Source of the DNA: Rhodospirillaceae bacterium | Lineage (GTDB): Bacteria > Pseudomonadota > Alphaproteobacteria > CADEGL01 | Assembly: GCA_018699755.1 (NCBI GenBank) | Contig: JABIRQ010000167.1 | Span: 1-24,058 of the forward strand | Direction of reading: 5' to 3' | DNA length: 24,058 nt | Shown: in pieces, positions 1 through 8,167 of the stretch | Layout of the letters: the number at the start of each line of letters is the position of its first letter | Position numbering within the stretch: the stretch's first letter is position 1 | Program-made: the position numbers and the translations under genes | Notes under the pieces: model-generated | Told to the model about the DNA's origin: nothing | What the model saw: the letters and a program-made list of their open reading frames with translations, nothing else | Database searches by the model: none

Positions 1-3000
1 CATTCCAGCACCTCCGGATCGGTCAGGCGGGAGTTGGTCATATGGGTATGGACCGCATCGGTGCCGTCGAAATCGGGCCCCGCGCCGGAGCCACCGCAGA
101 TCGTTTCGTAATACTGATAGCGTTCGTTGCCGAAGGTGAAATTGTTCATCGTCCCCTGGGCCGCCGCCATGACGCCCAAGGCACCATAAAGCGTGTCGGT
201 CACAACCTGGCTGGTCTCGACATTGCCGGCAACCACAGCCGCCGGATAACGCGGGTTCAGCATGCAGCCCTCCGGAATCACGATCTCCAGCGGCTTGAGC
301 ACCCCGTCGTTCATCGGAATGTCGTCGTCCACCAGGGTCCGGAAGACATAGAGCACGGCGGCCCGGCAAACGGCAGACGGGGCGTTGAAGTTGTCCGGTA
401 ACTGGGCCGAGGACTCCGAGAAGTCGATCCGCGCCGTCCGCGAGTCCCGATCGATCGTAATGCGCACGGCAACCTTGGCGCCGTTGTCCATTTCGTAGGC
501 GAACTCGCCGTCCTTAAGGACGTCGAGCACACGGCGCACCTGCTCTTCGGCATTGTCCTGGACGTGTTGCATATAGGCGTGGACCACGTCGAGGCCGAAA
601 TGCTCGATCATGCGGCGCAGTTCCTGCACACCCTTCTCGCAGGCCGCGATCTGGGCCTGGAGATCGGCGATATTCTGCTGGGCGTTTCGCACCGGATACT
701 CGCCCGAGCCCAACAGATCGAGCAGGGCCTGCTCGCGGAACGTGCCGCCATCGACCAGGAGGAAGTTGTCGATCAGCACGCCTTCCTGATCCACCGTCCG
801 GCTGTCCGGCGGCATCGAGCCCGGCGTGATGCCGCCGATATCTGCGTGATGCCCCCGGCTGGCCGTAAAGAACAGAATCTTCGAACCGGAATCGTCGAAG
901 ACCGGCGTGATGACCGTGACATCGGGCAAGTGGGTGCCGCCGTTGTAGGCCGCGTTCAGGCAATAGACGTCGCCCGGCTTCATCCGCCCTTTGTTCTGGC
1001 GGATCACGACCATCACGCTCTCGCCCATCGAGCCCAGATGGACCGGCATGTGCGGGGCGTTGGCGATCAGAAAACCCTCGGGGTCGAAGATCGCGCAGGA
1101 GAAATCCAGCCGCTCCTTGATATTCACCGAATAGGCGGTGTTCTCCAGGGTCACGCCCATCTGCTCCGCGATCGACATGAAGAGGTTGTTGAAGACCTCG
1201 AGCATCACCGGGTCGACCGACGTGCCGACAGCGACCCGCTTGGGCAAGGCCTTGACCCGCCGCAACACGAGATGGGCGCGGTCCGTCATCTCCGCGCGCC
1301 AGCCCGGCTCGACCACCGTGGTCGCCGTCGCCTCGACGACAATCGCCGGCCCGTCGACCGTCTGCCCCGGCGCCATGCGATCGCGGTCGTACACGGGGGC
1401 CTCATGCCTCTCATCGGCAGCGAACATCTCGGCCCGCGCCACCGTGTCCGGGACGCCGGGATCGGCAGGTACGGCATAGGTCGGTTCCTCGGCCGCGTCG
1501 GTTTCGCCGACCACCTCGACCGAGATCGCCTCGACGACATGCCCCTTCTCCGGCATGACGAAGCCATAACGCTGGCGATGGCTGTCCTCGAACTGTGCGA
1601 CGATTTCGGCGCGTGGGCCGTAATCGACGATATGCGTCGTGTCCGTCCCTTCGTATTTGAGATGGACCTTGCGCATGGTGCACAACCGGTCGTTCGGGAT
1701 GCCTTGATTGCGGGTTTCCGTCCGCGCATCCTCCGCCAGGGTGTCGAACTCGGCGCCGAGGGACTCGACCAGTTCATCGACCAGGGGCGCCTCGACCGCC
1801 CGCTCGCGAATCACGCGGATATCGGCCAGACCCATGCCGTAGGCCGAAAGCACGCCGGCATAGGGATGGATGAACACCGTTTTCATCCCCAAGGCATCGG
1901 CAACCAGGCAGGCGTGCTGGCCGCCCGCGCCGCCAAAGCAGCACAGGGCGTATTCGGTGACGTCGTAGCCGCGCTGAACCGAGATCTGCTTGATCGCATT
2001 CGCCATGTTTTCGATGGCGATCTTCAGGAAACCGCCCGCGACCTCGACCGCGCTGCGCGTGTCGCCGGTTTCCTCCCGGATGCGCACCGCCAGAGCCTCG
2101 AACTTTTCGACCACCACGTCCCGATCCAACGGCTCGTCCCGCTTCGGTCCGAAGACATGCGGAAAGAATTCAGGCTGCAGCTTGCCCAGCATCACATTGC
2201 AGTCGGTCACGGTCAGCGGGCCGCCGCGGCGATAGCAGGCCGGTCCCGGATTGGCGCCGGCCGAATCCGGCCCCACCCGATATTTCGCGCCGTCGAAATG
2301 CAGGATCGAGCCACCGCCCGCCGCCACCGTATGGATGCGCATCATCGGGGCGCGCATGCGCACCCCGGCGACCTGGGTCTCGAAGGCGCGCTCGTATTCG
2401 CCGTCGTAATGGGCGACGTCGGTCGATGTCCCGCCCATATCGAAAGTGATGATGCGCTTGAAGCCGCCGATCTCGGCAACCCTCACACCCCCGACGATGC
2501 CGCCGGCGGGACCGGACAGGATACTGTCCTTGCCCTGGAAGAAACGCGCGTCGGTCAGGCCGCCGCTCGATTGCATGAACATCAGGCGCGCATCGCCCAG
2601 ATCGGCCGCGACGCGGTCGACATAGCGACGCAGGATCGGCGAGAGATAAGCGTCGACCACGGTCGTGTCGCCACGGCTGATCAGCTTCATCAGCGGGCTG
2701 ACCGCATGACTGGCCGAAACCTGGGTAAAGCCGATCTCGCGGGCCAGGTCGGCGACCGCCCGCTCGTGCTCGGGATAGCGGTAGCCGTGCATGAAGACCA
2801 CCGCAGCGGCCCGAATACCGTCGGCATAGGCCGCCTCCAGCCCGGCCCGGGCGCCGTCCAGATCCAACGGTGTCAGGACAACACCCTGGGCATCGAGCCG
2901 TTCGCCCACCTCGACCACCCGTTCGTAGAGCAATTCGGGCAGCACGATCTCGCGCACGAACAGATGGGGCCGGTTTTGGTATGCGATCCGCAAGGCGTCG

Positions 3001-3302
3001 GCGAAGCCGCGCGTGATGATCAGGACCGTGCGGTCGCCTTTGCGCTCCAGCAGCGCGTTGGTCGCCACGGTCGTCCCCATCTTCACCGCCTCGACGGCGG
3101 CCTCGGGAATGACGGCGCCGCCCCGCAGGCCGAGCAGATCGCGAATGCCCTGAAGCGCGGCATCTTCGTATTGCTCGGGATCTTCAGAAAGCAGCTTATG
3201 GGTGACGATGCCGCCGTCCGGCCGGCGTGCCACCACATCGGTGAACGTTCCGCCACGGTCGATCCAGAACTGCCAGCGCCCGGCCTCGTTGCCCTCGCTC
3301 AT
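1..3302 (-). CDS. Hydantoinase A/B fusion, 5-oxoprolinase type (C-terminus off window)
   Basis: ATP-dependent amide-ring hydrolase; family members open 5-oxoproline to glutamate or hydrolyse hydantoins. Translating the bottom strand from ATG at 3302 gives 1,100 codons, open to the left edge. The N-terminal half is HyuA: DRGGTFTD at residues 15-22 and FDMGGTSTDV at 287-296 are the ASKHA-type nucleotide-binding motifs. From about residue 690 the HyuB half begins (SVDPVMLEVFNNLF) and continues to HTHMTNSRLTDPEV near the edge. Full-length fused enzymes are about 1,200-1,290 residues, so roughly 100-200 are missing. A GAGG ribosome site lies about 5 bases before the start (top-strand cctc at 3308-3311). 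It is transcribed away from the rest of the window. The substrate cannot be fixed from sequence: oxoproline is the default family guess, hydantoin or a related lactam is possible. Confidence 0.93.
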   Translation of the reverse strand, partial: MSEGNEAGRWQFWIDRGGTFTDVVARRPDGGIVTHKLLSEDPEQYEDAALQGIRDLLGLRGGAVIPEAAVEAVKMGTTVATNALLERKGDRTVLIITRGFADALRIAYQNRPHLFVREIVLPELLYERVVEVGERLDAQGVVLTPLDLDGARAGLEAAYADGIRAAAVVFMHGYRYPEHERAVADLAREIGFTQVSASHAVSPLMKLISRGDTTVVDAYLSPILRRYVDRVAADLGDARLMFMQSSGGLTDARFFQGKDSILSGPAGGIVGGVRVAEIGGFKRIITFDMGGTSTDVAHYDGEYERAFETQVAGVRMRAPMMRIHTVAAGGGSILHFDGAKYRVGPDSAGANPGPACYRRGGPLTVTDCNVMLGKLQPEFFPHVFGPKRDEPLDRDVVVEKFEALAVRIREETGDTRSAVEVAGGFLKIAIENMANAIKQISVQRGYDVTEYALCCFGGAGGQHACLVADALGMKTVFIHPYAGVLSAYGMGLADIRVIRERAVEAPLVDELVESLGAEFDTLAEDARTETRNQGIPNDRLCTMRKVHLKYEGTDTTHIVDYGPRAEIVAQFEDSHRQRYGFVMPEKGHVVEAISVEVVGETDAAEEPTYAVPADPGVPDTVARAEMFAADERHEAPVYDRDRMAPGQTVDGPAIVVEATATTVVEPGWRAEMTDRAHLVLRRVKALPKRVAVGTSVDPVMLEVFNNLFMSIAEQMGVTLENTAYSVNIKERLDFSCAIFDPEGFLIANAPHMPVHLGSMGESVMVVIRQNKGRMKPGDVYCLNAAYNGGTHLPDVTVITPVFDDSGSKILFFTASRGHHADIGGITPGSMPPDSRTVDQEGVLIDNFLLVDGGTFREQALLDLLGSGEYPVRNAQQNIADLQAQIAACEKGVQELRRMIEHFGLDVVHAYMQHVQDNAEEQVRRVLDVLKDGEFAYEMDNGAKVAVRITIDRDSRTARIDFSESSAQLPDNFNAPSAVCRAAVLYVFRTLVDDDIPMNDGVLKPLEIVIPEGCMLNPRYPAAVVAGNVETSQVVTDTLYGALGVMAAAQGTMNNFTFGNERYQYYETICGGSGAGPDFDGTDAVHTHMTNSRLTDPEVLE

Positions 3303-3346
3303 GCCATCCTCACAATCCGATAACCGCCCACCTGGGACGAAGTGCG

Positions 3347-3372
3347 GCGAGAGCCTACGCACGTACTCTCGC
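3347..3372. repeat. Imperfect inverted repeat upstream of the hydantoinase gene
   Basis: GCGAGAG at 3347-3353 pairs with CTCTCGC at 3366-3372, and inside it TACG pairs with CGTA around a CA centre, with only a two-base bulge between the arms. It lies 45-70 bases upstream of the hydantoinase start, so it could be an operator or a hairpin in that gene's leader. The function is inferred; the symmetry is seen directly. Confidence 0.55.
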
Positions 3373-3453
3373 GAATCAAGCGGCGACCCGGCAGGCGGTC
3401 CGCAACGCACCTTATAGACCGGGTAGACCGGCGACTTTCGCCGACCCCTCACC

Positions 3454-3483
3454 TCATATATATGACCGATATATATATGACCG
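3454..3483. repeat. AT-rich tandem repeat with a perfect 12-bp palindrome
   Basis: TCATATATATGA at 3454-3465 is a perfect palindrome. The unit ATATATATGACCG (3456-3468) is followed directly by a second copy with one extra AT (3469-3483). This stands out in very GC-rich surroundings and lies in the divergent promoter region, so it may be a regulator site or an easily melted promoter element. No regulator is identified. Confidence 0.6.
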
Positions 3484-3627
3484 TGGAACTATCGGGGCCG
3501 AAAACCTCCATCTCGGGGTACCGAACACGAGCAGTCGAATCGCTAGCAAACGGGGCCCGGTCTTGAACGACGCGCGCGGAGACTTACCCTCCGCGGTGGG
3601 ACATCCATCTTCTAATCCGGCAGGCGC

Positions 3628-4359
3628 ATGAGCATCTGGGGCAAGGTTATCGGCGGGGTCGCGGGCTTCGCCATCGGTGGGCCTCTCGGCGCCTTGGCCG
3701 GGGCGTTGGCGGGCCATGCCGTCGATTCGGCGAAGCGCATCCGCCGACTCATGCCGGATATCGAGCAGAAGCGCGCGGCCTTCACCGCCGCCGTTGTCGT
3801 GCTCGCGGCCAAGATGGCCAAGGCCGACGGCACGGTGACCCGCGCCGAGATCGACGCCTTCAAGACCATCTTCCGCATTCCGGGCCAGGATATGGGGGAA
3901 GTGGGACGCCTGTTCGACGAGGCGCGCAAGGACGCCACCGGATACGAACCCTATGCCGAGCAGATTGCGGAACTGTTCCGCGGCCATCCCGCGGTGCTGG
4001 AAGGCCTTCTGGCCGCGCTGTTCCATATCGCCAAGGCCGATGGCGTGATCCATCCGGCCGAACGCGAATACCTCAACCGGGTGGCCGAAATCTTCGGCTT
4101 CGGGCCGGATCGCTTCGCGCGGATCGACGCGGGCCATGCCGGTCCGGACGGAGGCGACCCTTACGAAATTCTGGGCGTCGCCAAGGATGCGCCGGAAGCC
4201 GAGATCAAGGCGGCCTGGCGTAAGCTGACCCGCGAGAACCATCCCGACCGCCTTGTCGCCGAGGGCTTGCCTCAGGAATTCGTCGATCTGGCCAACGAGA
4301 AGATGGCGACGATCAACGTCGCCTATGACCGCATCGCCAAGAGCCGGGGCTTCAAATAG
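3628..4359 (+). CDS. djlA: TerB / J-domain co-chaperone, DjlA-like
   Basis: A 243-residue DnaJ-type co-chaperone that would stimulate DnaK through its J domain. Residues 8-31 form a glycine/alanine-rich hydrophobic segment, a likely membrane anchor as in DjlA. Residues about 50-160 are a TerB-like helical domain with two KADG motifs (AKADG at 64-68 and 135-139). The J domain runs from DPYEILGV (177) to the end, with the essential HPD at 205-207 that activates DnaK. The ATG at 3628 is chosen because it precedes the hydrophobic segment; the ribosome site is weak. It is followed after two bases by the ABC-F gene, so they are probably cotranscribed. DjlA is the best family match. Client proteins are unknown. 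Confidence 0.9.
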   Translation: MSIWGKVIGGVAGFAIGGPLGALAGALAGHAVDSAKRIRRLMPDIEQKRAAFTAAVVVLAAKMAKADGTVTRAEIDAFKTIFRIPGQDMGEVGRLFDEARKDATGYEPYAEQIAELFRGHPAVLEGLLAALFHIAKADGVIHPAEREYLNRVAEIFGFGPDRFARIDAGHAGPDGGDPYEILGVAKDAPEAEIKAAWRKLTRENHPDRLVAEGLPQEFVDLANEKMATINVAYDRIAKSRGFK

Positions 4360-4361
4360 CC

Positions 4362-6221
4362 GTGGCGGCCGAACCTCCCATCCTCAGCCTGCGCGGCGCG
4401 AGGATCGCCTTCGGCGGCAAGCCGCTGTTCGAAGACGCCGATCTGCGGATATCGCGGGGCGAGCGCCTCTGCCTGGTCGGGCGCAATGGCAGCGGCAAGT
4501 CGACCTTGATGAAACTCCTGGCCGGTCTCCTGGAGCTCGACGCCGGCGAGGTCTGGGCCCAACCGGGAATCCGCGTCGCATATCTCCCCCAGGACCCGCC
4601 GTTGGAGCCGGGCCGCACGATCCTCGACTATGTCGCCGAGGGGACCGATGCGCTGCACCAGGCGGAAGCATCGATCAACCGATTCGATCTCGACCCCGCG
4701 ACCGATCTCGGCACCCTTTCCGGCGGCGAGGGCCGACGCGCCGCCCTCGCCCGTGCCTTCGCAGGCAGCCCGGATATCCTGCTGCTCGATGAGCCGACGA
4801 ATCACCTGGACCTGACGACGATCGAGCGGTTGGAACGCGACCTGGCCGCCTTCCCCGGCGGCCTGTTGCTGGTCAGTCATGACCGCACGTTCCTGACCAA
4901 TGTCTCCAACCGCACGGTCTGGCTCGAACGCCGCCACCTGCACACGAACGACGCAGGTTTCGCCGAATTCGACGATTGGACGGAGACCCTGCTGGCGGAG
5001 GAGGAGCGAGAGCTCGAGCGGATCGACAAAAAGCTGGCGGAAGAGACGCGTTGGCTTCACCGCGGCGTCACCGCACGGCGTCGACGCAACCAAGGCCGCT
5101 TGCGCCGGTTGGAAGACATGCGGGAGTTTCGCGCCGTTCTGCTCGGTGGGCGTCGGGGGGACGCCAATATCCAGATCAACGAGGGCGATGTAAAAAGTCG
5201 CCTGGTCATCGAGGCGGAAAATATCCGCAAAGCCTACCCCCTGCTCGAGACGGAAAACGATCAGAGCGGCGAACGCGTCGTCATCGAAGGCTTCTCGACC
5301 CGTATCCTGCGCGGCGACCGCGTCGGCCTGATCGGTCCCAACGGAGCAGGCAAGACCACTCTGCTCAAAATTCTGACCGGAGTCATGGAGCCCGACGCCG
5401 GCCGCATCCGCTTGGCCAAGCGGCTGGAGATCGCCTATTTCGACCAGCATCGCGAGCAGCTCGACCGAGAGGCGCGCCTCTGGGACATCCTCTGTCCCGG
5501 CGGCGGCGACAGCGTCACGGTCCAGGGTCGCCAGCGCCATGTCGTCGCCTATCTCAAGGATTTCCTGTTCACCCCCGACCAGGCCAAGAGTCCCGTGGGC
5601 AGCCTTTCCGGCGGCGAACGCAATCGCCTGCTCCTGGCCAAGATACTGGCGAAGCCGAGCGACCTTCTGGTTCTCGACGAGCCGACCAACGATCTCGACA
5701 TGGACACGCTCGACTTGCTCGAAGACCTGTTGGGCGACTATGGCGGCACGATGCTGGTGGTGAGCCACGACCGCGACTTCCTCGACCGCATCGTCACCAG
5801 CACCATCGCCTTCGAGCCCGACGGCACAGTGCAGGAATATGCCGGCGGCTACCGCGACTACCTTTCCCAGCGGCGCAACCGAAAAGCGTGGAAGCCGAAG
5901 CCGCCGACCGACGGCGCCAAACCCAAAAGCGCCGAAAAGCGCCGAAAAACGCCAGCGGCGCGCATGACCTTCAAGGACAAGCATGCATTGGAGACTCTGC
6001 CCATCCGGCTCGCCGCCCTCGCATCCGAAATAGCGGAGCTCGAAGCCAAGCTTGCCGATCCAGGTCTCTATGCCCGCGACCCTGAACTCTTCGAGAAGAC
6101 CGCGACGCGGCTCGACACCACGCGGAACGATCATCGGCAAGCCGAAGAAGCCTGGCTGGAATTGGAGATCAGGCGCGAGGAAATCGAAAGCGCAGCGCCC
6201 GAGCAGGCCGCCAGAGGATGA
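4362..6221 (+). CDS. uup: ABC-F ATPase, Uup type
   Basis: A 619-residue soluble protein with two ABC ATPase domains and no membrane segment, as in the ABC-F family that acts on ribosomes or DNA rather than in transport. Domain 1 has Walker A GRNGSGKST (40-48), signature LSGGE (119-123), Walker B with LLLDEPTNHLD (140-150) and the SHDR switch. Residues about 205-260 are the charged interdomain linker. Domain 2 has GPNGAGKTT (325-333), LSGGE (415-419) and VLDEPTNDLD (437-446). A lysine-rich stretch and a C-terminal coiled coil (about 540-619) match Uup, where this region binds nucleic acid. The start is GTG at 4362, two bases after the djlA stop. Uup is known in E. coli for suppressing transposon excision and for a ribosome role; the role here is inferred. 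Confidence 0.93.
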   Translation: MAAEPPILSLRGARIAFGGKPLFEDADLRISRGERLCLVGRNGSGKSTLMKLLAGLLELDAGEVWAQPGIRVAYLPQDPPLEPGRTILDYVAEGTDALHQAEASINRFDLDPATDLGTLSGGEGRRAALARAFAGSPDILLLDEPTNHLDLTTIERLERDLAAFPGGLLLVSHDRTFLTNVSNRTVWLERRHLHTNDAGFAEFDDWTETLLAEEERELERIDKKLAEETRWLHRGVTARRRRNQGRLRRLEDMREFRAVLLGGRRGDANIQINEGDVKSRLVIEAENIRKAYPLLETENDQSGERVVIEGFSTRILRGDRVGLIGPNGAGKTTLLKILTGVMEPDAGRIRLAKRLEIAYFDQHREQLDREARLWDILCPGGGDSVTVQGRQRHVVAYLKDFLFTPDQAKSPVGSLSGGERNRLLLAKILAKPSDLLVLDEPTNDLDMDTLDLLEDLLGDYGGTMLVVSHDRDFLDRIVTSTIAFEPDGTVQEYAGGYRDYLSQRRNRKAWKPKPPTDGAKPKSAEKRRKTPAARMTFKDKHALETLPIRLAALASEIAELEAKLADPGLYARDPELFEKTATRLDTTRNDHRQAEEAWLELEIRREEIESAAPEQAARG

Positions 6222-7114
6222 ACCCACTCGCCCTGGGGCTCGGGCTCGTCGTGATGGTAATCTGGGGGCTGAACTTCGCGGTCGGCAAGGTCGCCCTGGC
6301 CGAGTTGCCGCCGATCTTTTTCATGGCCGTGCGCTTCGCTCTGGTCGCCCTGGCCCTGGTCTGGTTCGCGCCGATCCCGCGCGCGCATTTGCGGGGCTTG
6401 TTTTTCGCCTCCGTTTTTATCGGCGCGGGCCACTACGCCCTGTTCTTTACGGGCCTCGCAGGGGTCGAGGCTGGGGCCTCCGCCATCGCGCTGCAACTTC
6501 AGGTGCCCTTCGCCGCCCTCGTCGCCGCTTTCGTATTCCAGGAACGCCTAGGCTGGCTGCGCGCCCTGGGCATGGCGGTCGCCTTCGCCGGTGTCGTGGT
6601 CATCGCCGGGACTCCCCAAATCGGCACGAACCCCTTGCCGTTCCTGCTCTGCGTTGCGTCGGGCTTCGTATGGGCGCTCGGCAACATCCGGGTCAAACAG
6701 CTCGGCCGCCTGAACAGCTTCGCCGTCAACGCCTGGATCGCGCTGTTCACCGCGCCGCAGCTCTTCATCCTTTCGTTCCTGTTCGAAGACGGTCAGTTCG
6801 CTGCGCTCGCGACCGCCGGATGGCGCGGCTGGGGCGGCATCCTTTATATGACCGTCGCGGTGTCGATCATCTCCTACTCGATCTGGTATTGGCTCATCGC
6901 CCGTTTCGAAGTGAACCAGACCATGCCGCTGACCCTGCTCATGCCCGTTATCGGCGTCGCCTCGGGCACCGCTTTCCTGGACGAGGCGCTAACGTCCCGT
7001 CTCGTCCTCGGTGGATTGCTGACGGTCGCCGGGGTTGCCGTCATCCAGCTTTATGGTCTGGGCTCCGCAAGCCGCGCCGCCCGCGCGGGGAAGGCCGGCG
7101 GCAAAAGCGTTTGA
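6218..7114 (+). CDS. EamA/DMT-family transporter 1
   Basis: A 298-residue inner-membrane protein made of two EamA repeats, about ten membrane helices in all, as in drug/metabolite exporters of the DMT superfamily. The N-terminal helix carries IWGLNFAVGK, the usual motif of the first repeat, and the second repeat begins near FVWALGNIRVKQLG. The ATG overlaps the uup stop by four bases (ATGA), so the two are translationally coupled. It is clearly diverged from the next two transporters but shares motifs such as the GWLRALGMAVAFAGVVVIAG helix. Substrate unknown; amino acids or metabolites are typical of the family. Confidence 0.92.
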   Translation: MNPLALGLGLVVMVIWGLNFAVGKVALAELPPIFFMAVRFALVALALVWFAPIPRAHLRGLFFASVFIGAGHYALFFTGLAGVEAGASAIALQLQVPFAALVAAFVFQERLGWLRALGMAVAFAGVVVIAGTPQIGTNPLPFLLCVASGFVWALGNIRVKQLGRLNSFAVNAWIALFTAPQLFILSFLFEDGQFAALATAGWRGWGGILYMTVAVSIISYSIWYWLIARFEVNQTMPLTLLMPVIGVASGTAFLDEALTSRLVLGGLLTVAGVAVIQLYGLGSASRAARAGKAGGKSV

Positions 7115-7139
7115 CAGGCCACGGCGGCTTCGACCGAAT
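7111..7139 (+). promoter_or_regulatory. Candidate promoter of transporter 2 (conserved upstream block)
   Basis: TTGACA at 7111-7116 overlaps the stop codon of transporter 1. Seventeen bases later comes CCGAAT at 7134-7139, a poor -10 box. The motif TTCGACCGAAT (7129-7139) has a TTCG/CGAA dyad. The same arrangement recurs at 8106-8134, so the block was copied with the gene or is conserved as a control site. The -35 match is good, the -10 weak. Confidence 0.4.
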
Positions 7140-7174
7140 AGGCCCTTCTCCGGACAATAGAGCGTATGGGCAGG

Positions 7175-8068
7175 ATGAAACCGATCAGCGTCCTGATGGC
7201 CTTCGCCGTGCCGACGATCTGGGGTTTCGGATTTGCGATCTCCAAGATGGCGCTGGGCGAAGATGGCTTCCCGCCGATCCTCCTCACGGCGCTGCGCTTC
7301 TCCTTGAGCGGCCTCGCCCTGGTCTGGTTCTTCAAGCCGCCGGTTGCCCATTTTCGGCAGATATTCGTGATTGCCCTGGTCAGTGCCAGCATCCTCTACG
7401 GCCTGATCTACACAGGGCTCCAGGGGACGGACGCCTCGATCGCCGCGATCGTCGTTCAGCTTGAGATCCCCTTCGCCTCGATCCTCGCGGCCATCTTCTT
7501 CAAGGATCATCTGGGCTGGCGCCGCACCCTGGGCATGGTGCTGGCCTTCGTCGGCATCGGCCTCCTGGCCGGCGAGCCGCGCGTGCAAGAAGACCTCATT
7601 CCCGTGCTGCTCGTCGCCTCGGGCGCGTTCGTCTGGGCGCTCGGTCAGATCATGATCAAAAAGCTGGGAGGCGCTGTCTCCGGCTTTACCCTGATCGCCT
7701 GGGTCTCGGTCTTCGCCACGCCGCAGCTGTTCATTCTGTCCTGGATATTCGAGGACAACCAGTGGCAGGCGATCGTCAACGCCGGGTGGGAAAGTTGGGT
7801 CGTGATCCTCTATCTCGGCCTGATCATGAACTGCATCGGCTACGCCATGTGGTATCATATCTTGGGTCGCCATGACGTGAATCAGGTCGCGCCCTTCCTT
7901 CTGCTTGTCCCCGTCTCCTCTGTCCTGACGGCGATCGTCGCCTTGAACGAGCCGATCACCCTATTCGTCGTGCTCGGCGGCGCGGTGGTCGTCACCGGAG
8001 TCGGCATCATCACGGTCCGGCGGCCACGGCAGGCGTCCCTCGCGCCGGAGACGAAGACCGACGAGTGA
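7175..8068 (+). CDS. EamA/DMT-family transporter 2 (tandem duplicate A)
   Basis: A 297-residue, roughly ten-helix transporter of two EamA repeats. By hand alignment it is about 75% identical, without gaps, to the next gene (223 of 297 positions), including VPTxWGFGFAISK, FKDHLGWRR and GKLGG-like loop motifs. The ATG at 7175 (MKPIS) is chosen because it aligns exactly with the start of the duplicate. An in-frame ATG at 7166 would add MGR and cannot be excluded, since neither start has a strong ribosome site. Substrate unknown. The two copies differ most in helix-facing positions near residues 45-85 and 205-225, which could mean different substrates. Confidence 0.92.
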   Translation: MKPISVLMAFAVPTIWGFGFAISKMALGEDGFPPILLTALRFSLSGLALVWFFKPPVAHFRQIFVIALVSASILYGLIYTGLQGTDASIAAIVVQLEIPFASILAAIFFKDHLGWRRTLGMVLAFVGIGLLAGEPRVQEDLIPVLLVASGAFVWALGQIMIKKLGGAVSGFTLIAWVSVFATPQLFILSWIFEDNQWQAIVNAGWESWVVILYLGLIMNCIGYAMWYHILGRHDVNQVAPFLLLVPVSSVLTAIVALNEPITLFVVLGGAVVVTGVGIITVRRPRQASLAPETKTDE

Positions 8069-8105
8069 CCCGACCGCGCTGCGCTCCGGTCCGGAGGGAA
8101 TCCGT

Positions 8106-8134
8106 TTGACAGCCCCCCGCGCGTTCGACCGAAT
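8106..8134 (+). promoter_or_regulatory. Candidate promoter of transporter 3 (copy of the upstream block)
   Basis: TTGACA at 8106-8111, a 17-base spacer and CCGAAT at 8129-8134 repeat the layout found before transporter 2, including TTCGACCGAAT at 8124-8134. The TATGGGCAAGG that follows (8147-8157) matches TATGGGCAGG before transporter 2 and may act as the ribosome site here, ending about ten bases before the ATG. This is the duplicated leader of the gene pair. Confidence 0.4.
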
Positions 8135-8167
8135 GCTTGATCCTGATATGGGCAAGGTGTCGCCAGC

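Larger units (their letters stand above)
3303..3627. promoter_or_regulatory. Divergent intergenic region
   Basis: These 325 bases separate the leftward hydantoinase gene from the rightward co-chaperone gene and must hold promoters for both. I see no convincing coding frame. Recognisable structure is an inverted repeat at 3347-3372, a short hairpin at 3429-3443 (stem CGGCGA, loop CTT), and an AT-rich tandem repeat at 3454-3483. A TATAAG-like hexamer is on the bottom strand near 3411-3416 but has no clear -35 partner, so no promoter is assigned. Confidence 0.6.

Noticed and set aside
564..3323. A 919-codon open frame on the plus strand
   Set aside because: It lies wholly antisense to the hydantoinase A/B gene, whose translation shows clear family motifs from start to window edge. 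The plus-strand product is rich in His/Asp/Arg with no recognisable domain, a typical GC-rich shadow.
4323..6227. A 634-codon open frame on the minus strand opposite the ABC-F gene
   Set aside because: The sense strand encodes two complete ABC ATPase domains in phase, and the antisense product shows no family motif.
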